A stretch of 64,000 nt of DNA from Pseudomonas cuatrocienegasensis (lineage in GTDB: Bacteria > Pseudomonadota > Gammaproteobacteria > Pseudomonadales > Pseudomonadaceae), in contig NZ_FOFP01000017.1 of NCBI RefSeq assembly GCF_900110925.1, positions 1 to 64,000 of the forward strand. The letters are read 5' to 3'. How positions within the stretch are numbered: the first letter of the stretch is position 1; every line of letters begins with the position of its first letter. The translations under genes were made by a program, and so were the position numbers. Shown piece after piece: positions 9,084 to 17,684 of this stretch. The notes beneath the pieces were generated by a model that did not search any database, was not told the DNA's origin, and was given only the letters and a program-made list of their open reading frames with translations.

Positions 9084-9511
9084 GCCAGAAAAGCCCTCGC
9101 GGCTCCAGCACTGGAGCCCTTACGAGCGCGGACTTCTGCATTGAACCCCGCGCTCGTCCCTCATACGCCCGCCACCTTTTGGCCGGTTTCGTCTGCGCCT
9201 TGCCTGCGCGCCGCCCCTCTATTTTGCCCAGGCCGCACGCCTGCACAGATGCCTGTGCGCGCCCTGATGACGCGGCGCGCAGGGGCGCCTGACAGGCTGT
9301 CGGCGTGCTTACAAATTAGGCCAATCACCGGTTGATTTATATTTAATTTATACTTATCGTTGATAACGAGATTGGCCGATCTTACCGGGCGTGCCACTCG
9401 CGGGCGTGATCCAGTTGGGAGAAATAGCTCCCTGCCAGGGCTGCGACCGATGGTCTGCAAAAAAAGCTCCTTGAGAGCCAATAACAAAAACAAAAAATCT
9501 GGAGACACCCC
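9084..9511. other. 428-bp intergenic region with regulated promoter region
   Basis: No convincing gene. The stretch at about 9310-9370 is AT-rich and carries operator copy 2 with an overlapping TATACT box (9349-9354). The remaining sequence shows no repeat or stable RNA that could be recognised. The gene at 9512 has a GGAGA ribosome site. Confidence 0.55.
9350..9366. promoter_or_regulatory. MarR-type operator, copy 2
   Basis: ATACTTATCGTTGATAA, matching copies at 7156 and 14423 at 15 of 17 positions. TATACT at 9349-9354 could be the -10 box and overlaps the operator. It lies 145 bases before the outer-membrane protein gene at 9512. Confidence 0.7.
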
Positions 9512-10450
9512 ATGGTATTGCGACTGCATGCGTTGAGCAGCACCTCTGGTTTGCTGGCATTTAGCTCACTGCTGGTTGGTTTGTCGGCCTCGCTGCCGAC
9601 GACGGCTGCAGAGAACGGGCAAATTCACTACCCCATCGGGGTAAACACCATCATGAATGCCGCCTTGCCTGCCCCAGGCGAAACCGGCTTCTACCTCTAT
9701 ACCCAGTACTACGAAAGCACGCGTTTGAATGATCGCAACGGCGATGCCATCGACGCCGATTTCAAGGCGCAGGTGTATGCGGTGGTGCCCCGCATCGTGC
9801 ATACGTGGAAGGACACCTACGGGCCGTTCTCCTTATCCTCGGGCGTCATTCTGCCGATGACCCGCGTCGAGCTTGAGGCGTTCGGCCGCAGAGACACCAG
9901 CACCGGGATGGGCGACCCCGTTCTGGCGCCGCTCTACGTCAACTACGTCAACTCCACGGGAACCCTGTTCGCCTATGCCGGCCCGGAGATTTACGTGCCG
10001 GTGGGCAAGTACGACAAGGACCGGCTGGCCAATAACGGGCTCAACTACTGGGCCGTGGCGCCCACGGCCAGCGTGACCTGGCTACCAACCCCGCGCTGGG
10101 AACTCTCGGCGACGCTCTATTCCGAGTTCAACCTGAAGAACGAGGACACCGATTACCGCTCCGGTACGAGCGTGAGCCTGGATTTCGATGTGGCGTATCG
10201 CCCACTGACTGCGCTGCCTAAGCTGAAAGTAGCGGTGCAGGGCTTTGCTATGAAGCAATACACCGATGATGAGCAGTTTGGCCAAGACATTCCCGGCGGC
10301 AATCGCGGCAGAGCGTTTGGCTTGGGTCCACAGGTCTCCTATGACATCGCCGGAGTAGGGGCTGTGCTGGTCAAGTACCAGAAAGAGTTTGGGGTCGAAA
10401 ACCGCTCTTCAGGCAATCGCTTCTGGTTTGAGCTGGCGCTGCCGCTGTGA
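9512..10450 (+). CDS. Outer-membrane transporter, phenol MetA-pathway family
   Basis: A 312-residue protein with an N-terminal signal sequence (cleavage probably after TTAA, about residue 33), followed by alternating amphipathic strands and ending in an aromatic/hydrophobic strand (FWFELALPL). This is the pattern of the phenol-degradation MetA/SphX-like outer-membrane family, thought to help aromatic compounds cross the outer membrane. It has its own promoter region with a MarR-type operator and is followed after 42 bases by the second dehydrogenase paralogue. Confidence 0.82.
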   Translation: MVLRLHALSSTSGLLAFSSLLVGLSASLPTTAAENGQIHYPIGVNTIMNAALPAPGETGFYLYTQYYESTRLNDRNGDAIDADFKAQVYAVVPRIVHTWKDTYGPFSLSSGVILPMTRVELEAFGRRDTSTGMGDPVLAPLYVNYVNSTGTLFAYAGPEIYVPVGKYDKDRLANNGLNYWAVAPTASVTWLPTPRWELSATLYSEFNLKNEDTDYRSGTSVSLDFDVAYRPLTALPKLKVAVQGFAMKQYTDDEQFGQDIPGGNRGRAFGLGPQVSYDIAGVGAVLVKYQKEFGVENRSSGNRFWFELALPL

Positions 10451-10492
10451 GCATTCTTCACGCTAAATAAAAATTAAACGAAGAGGTGTCGT

Positions 10493-11602
10493 ATGGAAAA
10501 CATGCTTGCCGCCCGGCTCCACAGTGTTGCCCAGCCGTTTACTGTTGATCGGATCGAGATACCTGTCCCTGGCGATAACGACGTGCTGGTGCGCGTACGT
10601 GCGTGCGGGATGGTGCCTAACCTGAAGAACGTGGCTTATCACTACCCCGAATGGTTCCCTTTTCTGCCCTTGCCCAGGCTTCCCGCCGTCTATGGGCTGG
10701 ACCCGGCCGGCGAGATTGTGGGCCTCGGGCGACAAGTAGATGGCTTGGCCATTGGCCAGCGGGTTTACGTCAACCCGGCTCGCTCCTGCGGCGCCTGTGA
10801 AAAATGCCGGCGTGGCGACAGGGTCGCCTGCTCATCTTTCACCTTTGCCGGCTATTTTGGCTTTGGCCCAGGCTCGGCCAAGGTGTTTGAGCGTTACCCC
10901 AGTGGTGGCTTTGCACAATACATGGTGGCGCCTGCCTCCAGCATCGTCAGCTTGCCCGACGAAGTCAGCTTTGAAGAAGCCAGCCGCTTCGGCTATTTAG
11001 GCACCTCCTATGCCGCACTGCGCCACGGCCAGGTCGGGCCCGATACCCGCGTTTTAATCAATGGTGCATCGGGCACCCTGGGTGTGGGTGCAACGCTGTT
11101 GGCCCTGGCCATGGGCGTGCCGAAAATTCTTGCGGTCGCGCGCAATGAAAAACTGCTGGCCGAGCTAAAAGCGCTCGACCCCAAACGCATCGTGACCCAT
11201 TCAACCTTGCACGGCCCCTGTACCGAGTGGGCGAAGGCCGAGACCGACGGCCACGGCCCTGATGTGATGATTGAAGCGCTAGGCCCCGATGCGCCGGTGG
11301 AGGCAACGCTCGCGGCCATGCACTCGGTCAGTCGCTGCGGGCGGATTGTGACCATTGGCGGCATGGAAAAAGACCTGCCGATCAATCCCATCTGGATCAT
11401 GTGCAGCCAGATTGCCTACCAGGGGTCGGTCTGGTTCACCACCGCGCAAGGCGAGGACATGGCCAAAATGATCAAGGCCGGCACCCTGGATCTCTCGACA
11501 CTGCGCCACCAGCGTTTCGGGTTGGATGAGGTCAACCAGGCCCTGGACGCCGCGCAGCACCGTGACCATGGCGGTTTCAACAACATAGTAGTGATGCCCT
11601 GA
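10493..11602 (+). CDS. Zinc-type (MDR) alcohol dehydrogenase, paralogue B
   Basis: A 369-residue twin of the protein at 7387, with the same structural zinc cysteines (SCGACEKCRRGDRVAC) and the same loss of the catalytic GHE motif (YGLDPAGEIVGLG). The Rossmann motif is GASGTLGVGATLLA. The pair probably arose by duplication and could act on two related intermediates or on two stereoisomers (inference). It follows the outer-membrane gene in one transcription unit and is followed by a strong hairpin before the aconitase-type genes. Confidence 0.85.
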   Translation: MENMLAARLHSVAQPFTVDRIEIPVPGDNDVLVRVRACGMVPNLKNVAYHYPEWFPFLPLPRLPAVYGLDPAGEIVGLGRQVDGLAIGQRVYVNPARSCGACEKCRRGDRVACSSFTFAGYFGFGPGSAKVFERYPSGGFAQYMVAPASSIVSLPDEVSFEEASRFGYLGTSYAALRHGQVGPDTRVLINGASGTLGVGATLLALAMGVPKILAVARNEKLLAELKALDPKRIVTHSTLHGPCTEWAKAETDGHGPDVMIEALGPDAPVEATLAAMHSVSRCGRIVTIGGMEKDLPINPIWIMCSQIAYQGSVWFTTAQGEDMAKMIKAGTLDLSTLRHQRFGLDEVNQALDAAQHRDHGGFNNIVVMP

Positions 11603-11617
11603 GCGGCACCGTCACCG

Positions 11618-11652
11618 GCGCCCTGGCCCTGTGATGGGCAGGGCCTGGGCGC
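11618..11652. other. Intercistronic hairpin
   Basis: GCGCCCTGGCCCTG pairs with CAGGGCCTGGGCGC (13 of 14 pairs) across a 7-base loop. There is no T-run, so it is more likely an mRNA-stabilising or attenuating element between the dehydrogenase and the hydratase genes than a terminator. Confidence 0.6.
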
Positions 11653-11689
11653 GTCTTGGCCAGCAGGGCTGCTGCGTGAGGAATGAACA

Positions 11690-13090
11690 ATGGCCTCCAC
11701 GATGTTTCACAAAGTCTTCAGCCGCCACCTGGTTGAGCCGCAAACTGCCGATTGCCCGGCCGTGCTGTATGTCGATTTTCACCTGCTTAACGAAGTCACC
11801 TCCCCGCAAGCGTTCGCCCAGCTGCACGCCCGCGGGCTGAATGTGGCAAGGCCCCGGCAAGCGCTCGCGATGATCGACCATGCCACGCCAACGCTGCCGG
11901 CCAGCCCCGACGGGCAGCGGGCCTATGTGTCGGTGCAGGCGCGTGAACAGGTCGAGATGCTGGCGCTAAACGCCGCGCGGCATGGCATTGATTTTTTGGG
12001 ATGGGAGGACCCGCGTCGCGGCATCGTCCATGTGGTGGGACCGGAGTTGGGCTACACCCTGCCAGGCATGACGATTGTCTGCGGCGATAGCCATACCTCC
12101 ACCCATGGCGCCTTTGGCGCGCTGGCGTTTGGTATCGGCACCTCCGAAGTGGCGCATGTCCTGGCGACCCAGTGTTTGCTGCAGACGGAGGCCAAAACCC
12201 TGCGGGTCAACATCGAGGGGTCGCTGCGCCCCGGTGTCACGGCCAAGGACCTCGCCTTGACCGTGATCACCGAGCTTGGCGCGGCCGGGGGCACCGGCTA
12301 CGTGATTGAGTATGCCGGCGAGGCCGTGCGCAACCTGACCATGGAAGGGCGGATGACCCTGTGCAATATGACCATCGAATGCGGCGCGCGCGCCGGGATG
12401 ATCGCGCCCGACCAGGTCACGCTTGACTGGCTGCGCGGTCGCCCGGCGCTGCCCGCAGATTTCGAGGCGCGAGTGGCGGGGTGGCTCAGCCTGGCCACGG
12501 ATGCCGGAGCACTGTTTGACCGGGAAGTGCAGATTGATGCGAGCACCGTCGCGCCGATGATCACCTGGGGCACCACGCCCGATACCGCCATTTCTGTGCA
12601 GGGCGTGATCCCGGCACACAGCGGCGATAGCGTCCACGAACAGGCGCTGCAGTACATGCAATTGCGTCCGGGCCAGGCCCTGCTGGGCATACCGATTGAT
12701 GTGGTGTTTATCGGCAGTTGCACCAACGGGCGGTTGGTCGATCTGCGGGCTGCCGCGCACATCTTGCGTGGCCGAAAAATCGCCCCGACCGTCACCTTGC
12801 TGGTCGTGCCTGGTTCGCAAGCCGTGCGCGCCCAAGCCGAGGCAGAGGGCCTGGACCGCATCTTTATCGAGGCCGGCGGCGAGTGGCGCCTCTCCGGCTG
12901 CTCCATGTGCCTGGGGATGAACGGCGACCTGGTGCCGCCCGGTCAGCGGGTGGTCTCCACCTCCAACCGCAACTTTGTCGGGCGCCAAGGCCCTGGCTCG
13001 CGCACCGTGCTGGCCAGCCCGGAGACGGCGGCGGCCTGCGCATTAATGGGGGCGATTGCTGACCACCGCGAGGTACACCGCCATGGCTAA
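11690..13090 (+). CDS. Aconitase-family hydratase, large subunit (LeuC-like; maleate hydratase candidate)
   Basis: A 466-residue 3-isopropylmalate-dehydratase-type large subunit. The three cysteines that hold the 4Fe-4S cluster are present in GSCTNGR and in GCSMCLGMN. A GAGGA ribosome site seven bases before 11690 supports this start. It is adjacent to a small-subunit gene. The context is not leucine synthesis: gentisate dioxygenase and an FAH-type hydrolase lie downstream and no maleylpyruvate isomerase is present. A two-subunit aconitase-family maleate hydratase (HbzIJ) is known from the direct-hydrolysis branch of the gentisate pathway, turning maleate into D-malate. That role is inferred here; a methylmaleate/citraconate hydratase or true isopropylmalate isomerase cannot be excluded. 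Confidence 0.8.
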   Translation: MASTMFHKVFSRHLVEPQTADCPAVLYVDFHLLNEVTSPQAFAQLHARGLNVARPRQALAMIDHATPTLPASPDGQRAYVSVQAREQVEMLALNAARHGIDFLGWEDPRRGIVHVVGPELGYTLPGMTIVCGDSHTSTHGAFGALAFGIGTSEVAHVLATQCLLQTEAKTLRVNIEGSLRPGVTAKDLALTVITELGAAGGTGYVIEYAGEAVRNLTMEGRMTLCNMTIECGARAGMIAPDQVTLDWLRGRPALPADFEARVAGWLSLATDAGALFDREVQIDASTVAPMITWGTTPDTAISVQGVIPAHSGDSVHEQALQYMQLRPGQALLGIPIDVVFIGSCTNGRLVDLRAAAHILRGRKIAPTVTLLVVPGSQAVRAQAEAEGLDRIFIEAGGEWRLSGCSMCLGMNGDLVPPGQRVVSTSNRNFVGRQGPGSRTVLASPETAAACALMGAIADHREVHRHG

Positions 13091-13646
13091 GCCCTTTGTG
13101 CGCCTGAGCAGCGGCCTCGTTGTGCTCGATCAAGACAACATCGACACCGATCAAATAGTGCCAGCGCGCTTTATGACCACCCTGAGCAGCGCGGGGCTGG
13201 CGCAAGCTTTGTTCGCCGATGCCCGCAATATCAACCTCGGGCAACACCCCCTGGACACCGCCTGGCCCGAGCAGCAGCGAATTTTGCTGGGTGGCCATAA
13301 TTTTGGTTGCGGCTCATCGCGCGAGCATGCTGTGTGGGCGATTCGTGACTTTGGCTTTGAGGCGGTGCTGGCGCCACGGATTGCCGATATTTTCCGCAGC
13401 AACGCACTCAATAACGGCCTGCTTGCGCTGGAAATCTCGACAGGTTTGTACGCCCGCCTGGTCAGCCAGAGAGATGCGCGCCTCACCCTGGACCTGCAGG
13501 CGCAAACCTTGAGCGACGACAGCGGCGCGGTCGAAACCTTTGCCATTGATCCTTTCGCGCGCTACTGCCTGCTGCGCGGCATTGACCGGTTGGACTACCT
13601 GCTGCAGAAAAACCAGCAGGTGAATGCCTACGAGGAGGGCCGTTAG
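13083..13646 (+). CDS. Aconitase-family hydratase, small subunit (LeuD-like)
   Basis: A 187-residue swivel-domain subunit partner of the preceding gene. It shows the LeuD-type features DQDNIDTDQIVPARF near the N-terminus and GCGSSREHAVWAI in the middle. The start at 13083 (MAKPFVRL) overlaps the large-subunit stop by eight bases, showing translational coupling; an upstream in-frame start at 13056 is less likely. Together the two subunits should form one hydratase, here proposed for maleate. Confidence 0.85.
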   Translation: MAKPFVRLSSGLVVLDQDNIDTDQIVPARFMTTLSSAGLAQALFADARNINLGQHPLDTAWPEQQRILLGGHNFGCGSSREHAVWAIRDFGFEAVLAPRIADIFRSNALNNGLLALEISTGLYARLVSQRDARLTLDLQAQTLSDDSGAVETFAIDPFARYCLLRGIDRLDYLLQKNQQVNAYEEGR

Positions 13647-13653
13647 CCCTCAG

Positions 13654-14190
13654 CTAGTCATGGAAATCGAACAGCTCACTGCGCCGCGAGCCTTGGCGGA
13701 ACATCTTTTTAAGCAGCGCCATCAGCATGTCGCGTTCGACAGGGGTGAACCCTTCGGTGTAGCTGTTTTCGAGTTCAACCACGCGCTCCTGAATGCTCGC
13801 CATGAAGCTCTCGCCTTTCTCCGTCAGCGCCAGGCCGGTGGCGCGGCGGTCGTGGGGCAGGCGCTGGCCGATGATCAGGCCGGCAGCGGTCAACTCCTTG
13901 ACCAGGCGAACCATGTTGGGTTCGCGAAAAGCCAGCAGCGAGGCCACGAAACCCTGGCGCACGCCTGGGTTGGCGCCGATCAGCGCCAGGGTCGCGTAGC
14001 TGCCGGGGGTCAGCCCGGTCTCGCCCAGTATCTCGTAAAAACCACGAAAGGCCTGCACCTGGCAGGCGCGGATCAAAAAGCCAAAAGTATCCGTCAGCAC
14101 TGACAGATCGCATTCCTCCGCTGGAGCTGCATTGGGTTCATCAGCGGCAATCGAGCGCGGGCGGCGCACCGTTTTACTTACTCGTTTCAC
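13654..14190 (-). CDS. MarR-family transcriptional regulator
   Basis: A 178-residue MarR-type regulator. The winged helix lies at about residues 60-135 (GSYATLALIGANPGVRQGFV...DRRATGLALTEKGE). It is convergent with the small-subunit gene (7 bases apart) and divergent from the Rieske oxygenase gene. The 275-bp divergent spacer carries operator copy 3, directly downstream of a sigma70 promoter, and matching operators precede 7387 and 9512. It is therefore the best candidate repressor for region 2, likely released by an aromatic acid or its CoA thioester (inference). Confidence 0.88.
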   Translation of the reverse strand: MKRVSKTVRRPRSIAADEPNAAPAEECDLSVLTDTFGFLIRACQVQAFRGFYEILGETGLTPGSYATLALIGANPGVRQGFVASLLAFREPNMVRLVKELTAAGLIIGQRLPHDRRATGLALTEKGESFMASIQERVVELENSYTEGFTPVERDMLMALLKKMFRQGSRRSELFDFHD

Positions 14191-14395
14191 GTCGTATTTC
14201 TCTCTTTTTTCTTAGCCGTCGCGGTTACTCGTCTGGGCGAACTGACGCGACCTAGTCCCCACAAGTGTGTGCTGCGCGATACGCCTCAACGACCTTAAAC
14301 GCGGTCGTAAGTGCCCACAGCATACGCGCTGGCATAGCCCCTGCCCATCACGCGGGAGGGCGCCATGGAAAAGCCTAATCACGATACCGGAGCGC

Positions 14396-14424
14396 TTGAC
14401 AGCATGAAACTAGAAATCTAGGAT
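14396..14424 (+). promoter_or_regulatory. Sigma70 promoter of the Rieske oxygenase operon
   Basis: TTGACA (14396-14401), a 17-bp spacer, and TAGGAT (14419-14424). The operator at 14423-14439 starts at the -10 box, as expected for a repressor. The start codon follows at 14466 after an ACGGAG ribosome site. Confidence 0.7.
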
Positions 14425-14439
14425 ACTTATCAATGATAA
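14423..14439. promoter_or_regulatory. MarR-type operator, copy 3
   Basis: ATACTTATCAATGATAA; with the flanking base it gives the palindrome CTTATC-AAT-GATAAG (14426-14440). It is in the spacer between the marR gene and the oxygenase gene and overlaps the promoter -10 box. Confidence 0.78.
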
Positions 14440-14465
14440 GAAAAATACTGTGAACGGAGCCCCTC

Positions 14466-15551
14466 ATGAACCTAAGCCCTGCGACCGATCGCACCTTTCC
14501 CATGAACAGTTGGTATGTCGCTGCCTGGGACTATGAGTTGGAGCACAAGCTGTTGGCGCGCAAGATCTGCGACCAGCCGGTTGTGCTCTACCGCTGCAAG
14601 GATGGCACGCCGGTGGCCCTGGAAGATGCCTGCTGGCATCGCCTCCTGCCGTTGTCTGCCGGCTCGCTGGTCAACGACGAGGTGCGCTGTGGCTACCATG
14701 GCCTGGTGTTCAACCCGCAGGGGCGCTGCACCCACATGCCCTCTCAGGAAACACTCAACCCCTCGGCCTGCGTCAAGACCTATCCCTTGGTCGAGCGTCA
14801 TCGCTTCGTCTGGATATGGATGGGGGAGGCCGCCAAGGCGGACCCTGACCTGATCCCCGACGTATTCCAGAATCATCACCCGCAGTGGTCCGGTGATGGC
14901 GGCATCACCGACCTTGCCTGCGACTACCGGTTGTTGGTCGACAACCTCATGGACCTGACCCACGAAACCTACGTACACGGCTCCAGCATTGGTAACGATG
15001 CGGTGGCCGAGGCGCCCTTCACCGTGCGGCATACCGACGACAACGTCTTCCTGACACGCTGGATGCTGGACATTGATCCGCCGCCCTTCTTCAAGAAGCA
15101 GCTCGGCAAGCCGGGCAACGTGGATCGCTGGCAGATGATCACCTTCCACAGCGCCGCCACCGTGACCATTGATGTCGGCGTGGCACCTACCGGCACGGGT
15201 GCGCCAGAGGGGGACCGCAGCGCCGGCCTGAGCGGTTTCGTCATCCACTCAGCCACCCCGGTCAATGCCACGAGCTGCCGCTATTTCTGGGCCTTCCTGC
15301 GTAACTACAAGCTGGCGGACCAGCGCCTTACCACCGAATGGCGCGAGGCGGCGCGGCGTATTTTCGGCGAGGACAAGAGCGTACTCGAACTGCAGCAAAA
15401 GGCCGTTGAGCAGTACCCGGACCGCGAATTCTACTTCCTCAATATCGACGGCGGGGCGATGTGGGCCCGTCGCCTGATTGATCGCCAGATCGCGGCGGAA
15501 ATCGCCCAGCCGGATACCGCCAAGCTGATCCTGCGCCAGGCCGCAGGCTAA
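14466..15551 (+). CDS. Rieske non-haem iron oxygenase (VanA / O-demethylase type)
   Basis: A 361-residue oxygenase component of the vanillate/dicamba O-demethylase class. The Rieske 2Fe-2S ligands are Cys56/His58 (CWHR, with Trp where CPHR is usual) and Cys75/His78 (CGYH), 16 residues apart. The mononuclear iron site is in NLMDLTHETYVHG (Asp163, His166, His171). It pairs with the reductase 64 bases downstream. Gentisate dioxygenase follows, so removal of a methyl group or hydroxylation that yields a gentisate-type diol is likely (inference). It is clearly VanA-like but lies far from the vanillin genes, and could equally be the vanillate demethylase of this strain. Confidence 0.85.
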   Translation: MNLSPATDRTFPMNSWYVAAWDYELEHKLLARKICDQPVVLYRCKDGTPVALEDACWHRLLPLSAGSLVNDEVRCGYHGLVFNPQGRCTHMPSQETLNPSACVKTYPLVERHRFVWIWMGEAAKADPDLIPDVFQNHHPQWSGDGGITDLACDYRLLVDNLMDLTHETYVHGSSIGNDAVAEAPFTVRHTDDNVFLTRWMLDIDPPPFFKKQLGKPGNVDRWQMITFHSAATVTIDVGVAPTGTGAPEGDRSAGLSGFVIHSATPVNATSCRYFWAFLRNYKLADQRLTTEWREAARRIFGEDKSVLELQQKAVEQYPDREFYFLNIDGGAMWARRLIDRQIAAEIAQPDTAKLILRQAAG

Positions 15552-15615
15552 GGCCTGTAGCCCGCACCAGCGCCTGTCGGCTGTTCGACTTTCACCTTTT
15601 GTCGAGTTCTAAACC

Positions 15616-16563
15616 ATGCACTTTCATGACGCATCCATTACCGCCGTTGTGCCCCTGTGCGAGGACGTGCGGCGTATCGAGATCGAGTTCCCGGTCAGCC
15701 TGCCTGTCTTCGATCCGGGCAGTCATCTGGACCTCAAAATCTACGTCGGCGGGCGCAGCGAAATCCGCTCCTATTCCGTGGTTGAGCACAGTGCGCCCCG
15801 GCGTCTGGTGATCGCCGTGCGGCGCTTGCCGCAGAGCCGTGGCGGCTCGCTGTATATGCACCAGTTGCAGGCCGGCGACCGGCTCGAAGCCACCCTGCCC
15901 AGCAACCACTTCACCCTGGGGCTGGACGCCGAAGAAGTGCTGCTGATTGCCGGTGGCATCGGCGTGACGCCGCTCATTGGCATGGCCCGGCAACTGAAGG
16001 CGCTGAACATCCCGTTGTGCTTTGCCTACCTGGGCCGCTCGCGCGCTGCCATGCCGTTTCTCGACAGCCTGAGCGAGGAGTTTGCCGAGCAGTTGCTGGT
16101 CTGGGCGGACGAGGAGCGCGGCGTGATTGACCTGCACGCCCTACTGGCGCCGCTCTCCAGTGCCGGCGAGGTCTACATGTGCGGGCCGGTGCCCATGATG
16201 GACGCCGTTCGTAGCCTGTGGCGCGCGCAACAGCGCGCGGCTGCGCGGCTGCGCTTTGAGACCTTCGGCGGGGCCGGTGTGATCCCTGCGCAATCCTTTC
16301 GCGTGCAGGTGCCTGCGCGCGGGCTGGACTTCATGGTGCCGGCCAACCGTTCGCTGCTCGATGCCCTCGATGAAGCCGGCGCGGAGCCGCTCTATAGCTG
16401 CCGACGAGGCGAGTGCGGCCTGTGCGCGGTCGAGGTGCTGGCGCTCGATGGCGAGCTTGACCACCGCGATGTGTTTTTCAGTGAGCGCCAGAAGCAGGAA
16501 GGCCAGCACCTCTGCGCCTGCGTGTCGCGCGTGGTTGGCAGTATCACCGTCGAGTTGCCCTAA
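15616..16563 (+). CDS. Rieske oxygenase reductase (VanB-like)
   Basis: A 315-residue phthalate-dioxygenase-reductase-type protein. Flavin domain at about 1-100 (RSYSVVE), NAD domain at about 105-220 (GGIGVTPLIGMARQL, CGPVPMM), and a C-terminal plant-type ferredoxin domain with cysteines in SCRRGECGLC and a final HLCAC. It passes electrons from NADH to the oxygenase encoded just upstream. Confidence 0.92.
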   Translation: MHFHDASITAVVPLCEDVRRIEIEFPVSLPVFDPGSHLDLKIYVGGRSEIRSYSVVEHSAPRRLVIAVRRLPQSRGGSLYMHQLQAGDRLEATLPSNHFTLGLDAEEVLLIAGGIGVTPLIGMARQLKALNIPLCFAYLGRSRAAMPFLDSLSEEFAEQLLVWADEERGVIDLHALLAPLSSAGEVYMCGPVPMMDAVRSLWRAQQRAAARLRFETFGGAGVIPAQSFRVQVPARGLDFMVPANRSLLDALDEAGAEPLYSCRRGECGLCAVEVLALDGELDHRDVFFSERQKQEGQHLCACVSRVVGSITVELP

Positions 16564-16586
16564 ACCGCAGTGTCAGGAGAACAATC

Positions 16587-17636
16587 ATGAGTCAGGTTCA
16601 AGCCGCTGTTCCCGCTACCGAGCAAAGCAGGCGCGATGACTTCTATCGCACTCTCAAGAGCGAAAGCCTCGGGCCACTATGGGTGTCACTCAAAGGCCTG
16701 GTGCCCAGCGAGCCACGCCCCAAAGCGCAGCCCTATGCATGGGCCTACGCCAAGGTCCGCCCGCGTTTGCTGGAAGCCGGCGCGCTGATCAGCGCCGAAG
16801 AAGCCGAACGCCGCGTGCTGGTGCTGGAAAACCCAGGCTTGCCGGGTGTCTCGCAAATCACCGACACCCTCTACGCTGGCCTGCAACTGATTCTGCCGGG
16901 TGAAGTTGCCCCCGCGCACCGCCACTCGCAGTCGGCCTTGCGCTTCGTCATCGAGGGCACGGGCGCCTACACCGCCGTGGACGGCGAGCGCACCACCATG
17001 CACCCCGGTGACTTCATCATTACCCCCGCCTGGACATGGCACGACCATGGCAGCGCCGCAGACGGCCCGGTGGTCTGGATGGATGGCCTGGACGTGCCGC
17101 TGGTGCGCTTTCTCGGCACCGGTTTCCGTGAAGAGCACGACGAAATGGCGCAGCTCATCACCCGCCCCGAAGGCGACTCGGACGCCCGGTATGGCGCCGG
17201 CTTGCTACCCCTGGACAGCAAGCCCCGGGCGACCTCACCGATTTTCAACTACCCCTATGCGCGCACCCGTGAGGCGCTGCATCGCCTGACCCTCAGTGGT
17301 GAGCCAGACCCGCACCACGGCTACGCCCTGCGCTACGTCAACCCGACCACCGGCGACTGGGCGATCCCCACCATCGCCACCAGCATGCGCTTGCTGCCGG
17401 CCGGCTTTACCAGCCAGCCCTACCGCTCCACCGATGGCGCCGTATTGGTGCTGGTGGAAGGGCGCCTCAGCGCCTGCGTTGGGCAACAGACGTTCACGCT
17501 CACGGCCAAGGATGTACTGGCCCTGCCGGCCTGGACCCCCTACACCCTGAGCGCCAGTGAAGACGCGGTGTTCTTCCTTTATTCCGACCGCCCCGTGCAC
17601 GAAAAGCTGGGCCTGTGGCGCGAGCACAAAGGCTGA
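16587..17636 (+). CDS. Gentisate 1,2-dioxygenase
   Basis: A 349-residue bicupin of the gentisate dioxygenase family. The first barrel carries the iron site (AHRHSQSALRFVIEG and TWHDHG, about residues 111-155); the second barrel is degenerate. It opens gentisate (2,5-dihydroxybenzoate) to maleylpyruvate. It lies 23 bases after the reductase gene and 48 bases before the FAH hydrolase gene, a normal order for gentisate pathways. Related 1-hydroxy-2-naphthoate or salicylate dioxygenases share this fold, so the exact ring substrate remains open. Confidence 0.85.
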   Translation: MSQVQAAVPATEQSRRDDFYRTLKSESLGPLWVSLKGLVPSEPRPKAQPYAWAYAKVRPRLLEAGALISAEEAERRVLVLENPGLPGVSQITDTLYAGLQLILPGEVAPAHRHSQSALRFVIEGTGAYTAVDGERTTMHPGDFIITPAWTWHDHGSAADGPVVWMDGLDVPLVRFLGTGFREEHDEMAQLITRPEGDSDARYGAGLLPLDSKPRATSPIFNYPYARTREALHRLTLSGEPDPHHGYALRYVNPTTGDWAIPTIATSMRLLPAGFTSQPYRSTDGAVLVLVEGRLSACVGQQTFTLTAKDVLALPAWTPYTLSASEDAVFFLYSDRPVHEKLGLWREHKG

Positions 17637-17684
17637 GGGCGCGTCCCTCATACACCTTCCTGACCCCTAATAAGAGCGTCTTGT

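Noticed and set aside
11690..13646. Leucine biosynthesis leuCD
   Set aside because: Sequence family fits, but there is no leuB or leuA and the neighbours are gentisate genes, so a catabolic hydratase is preferred.
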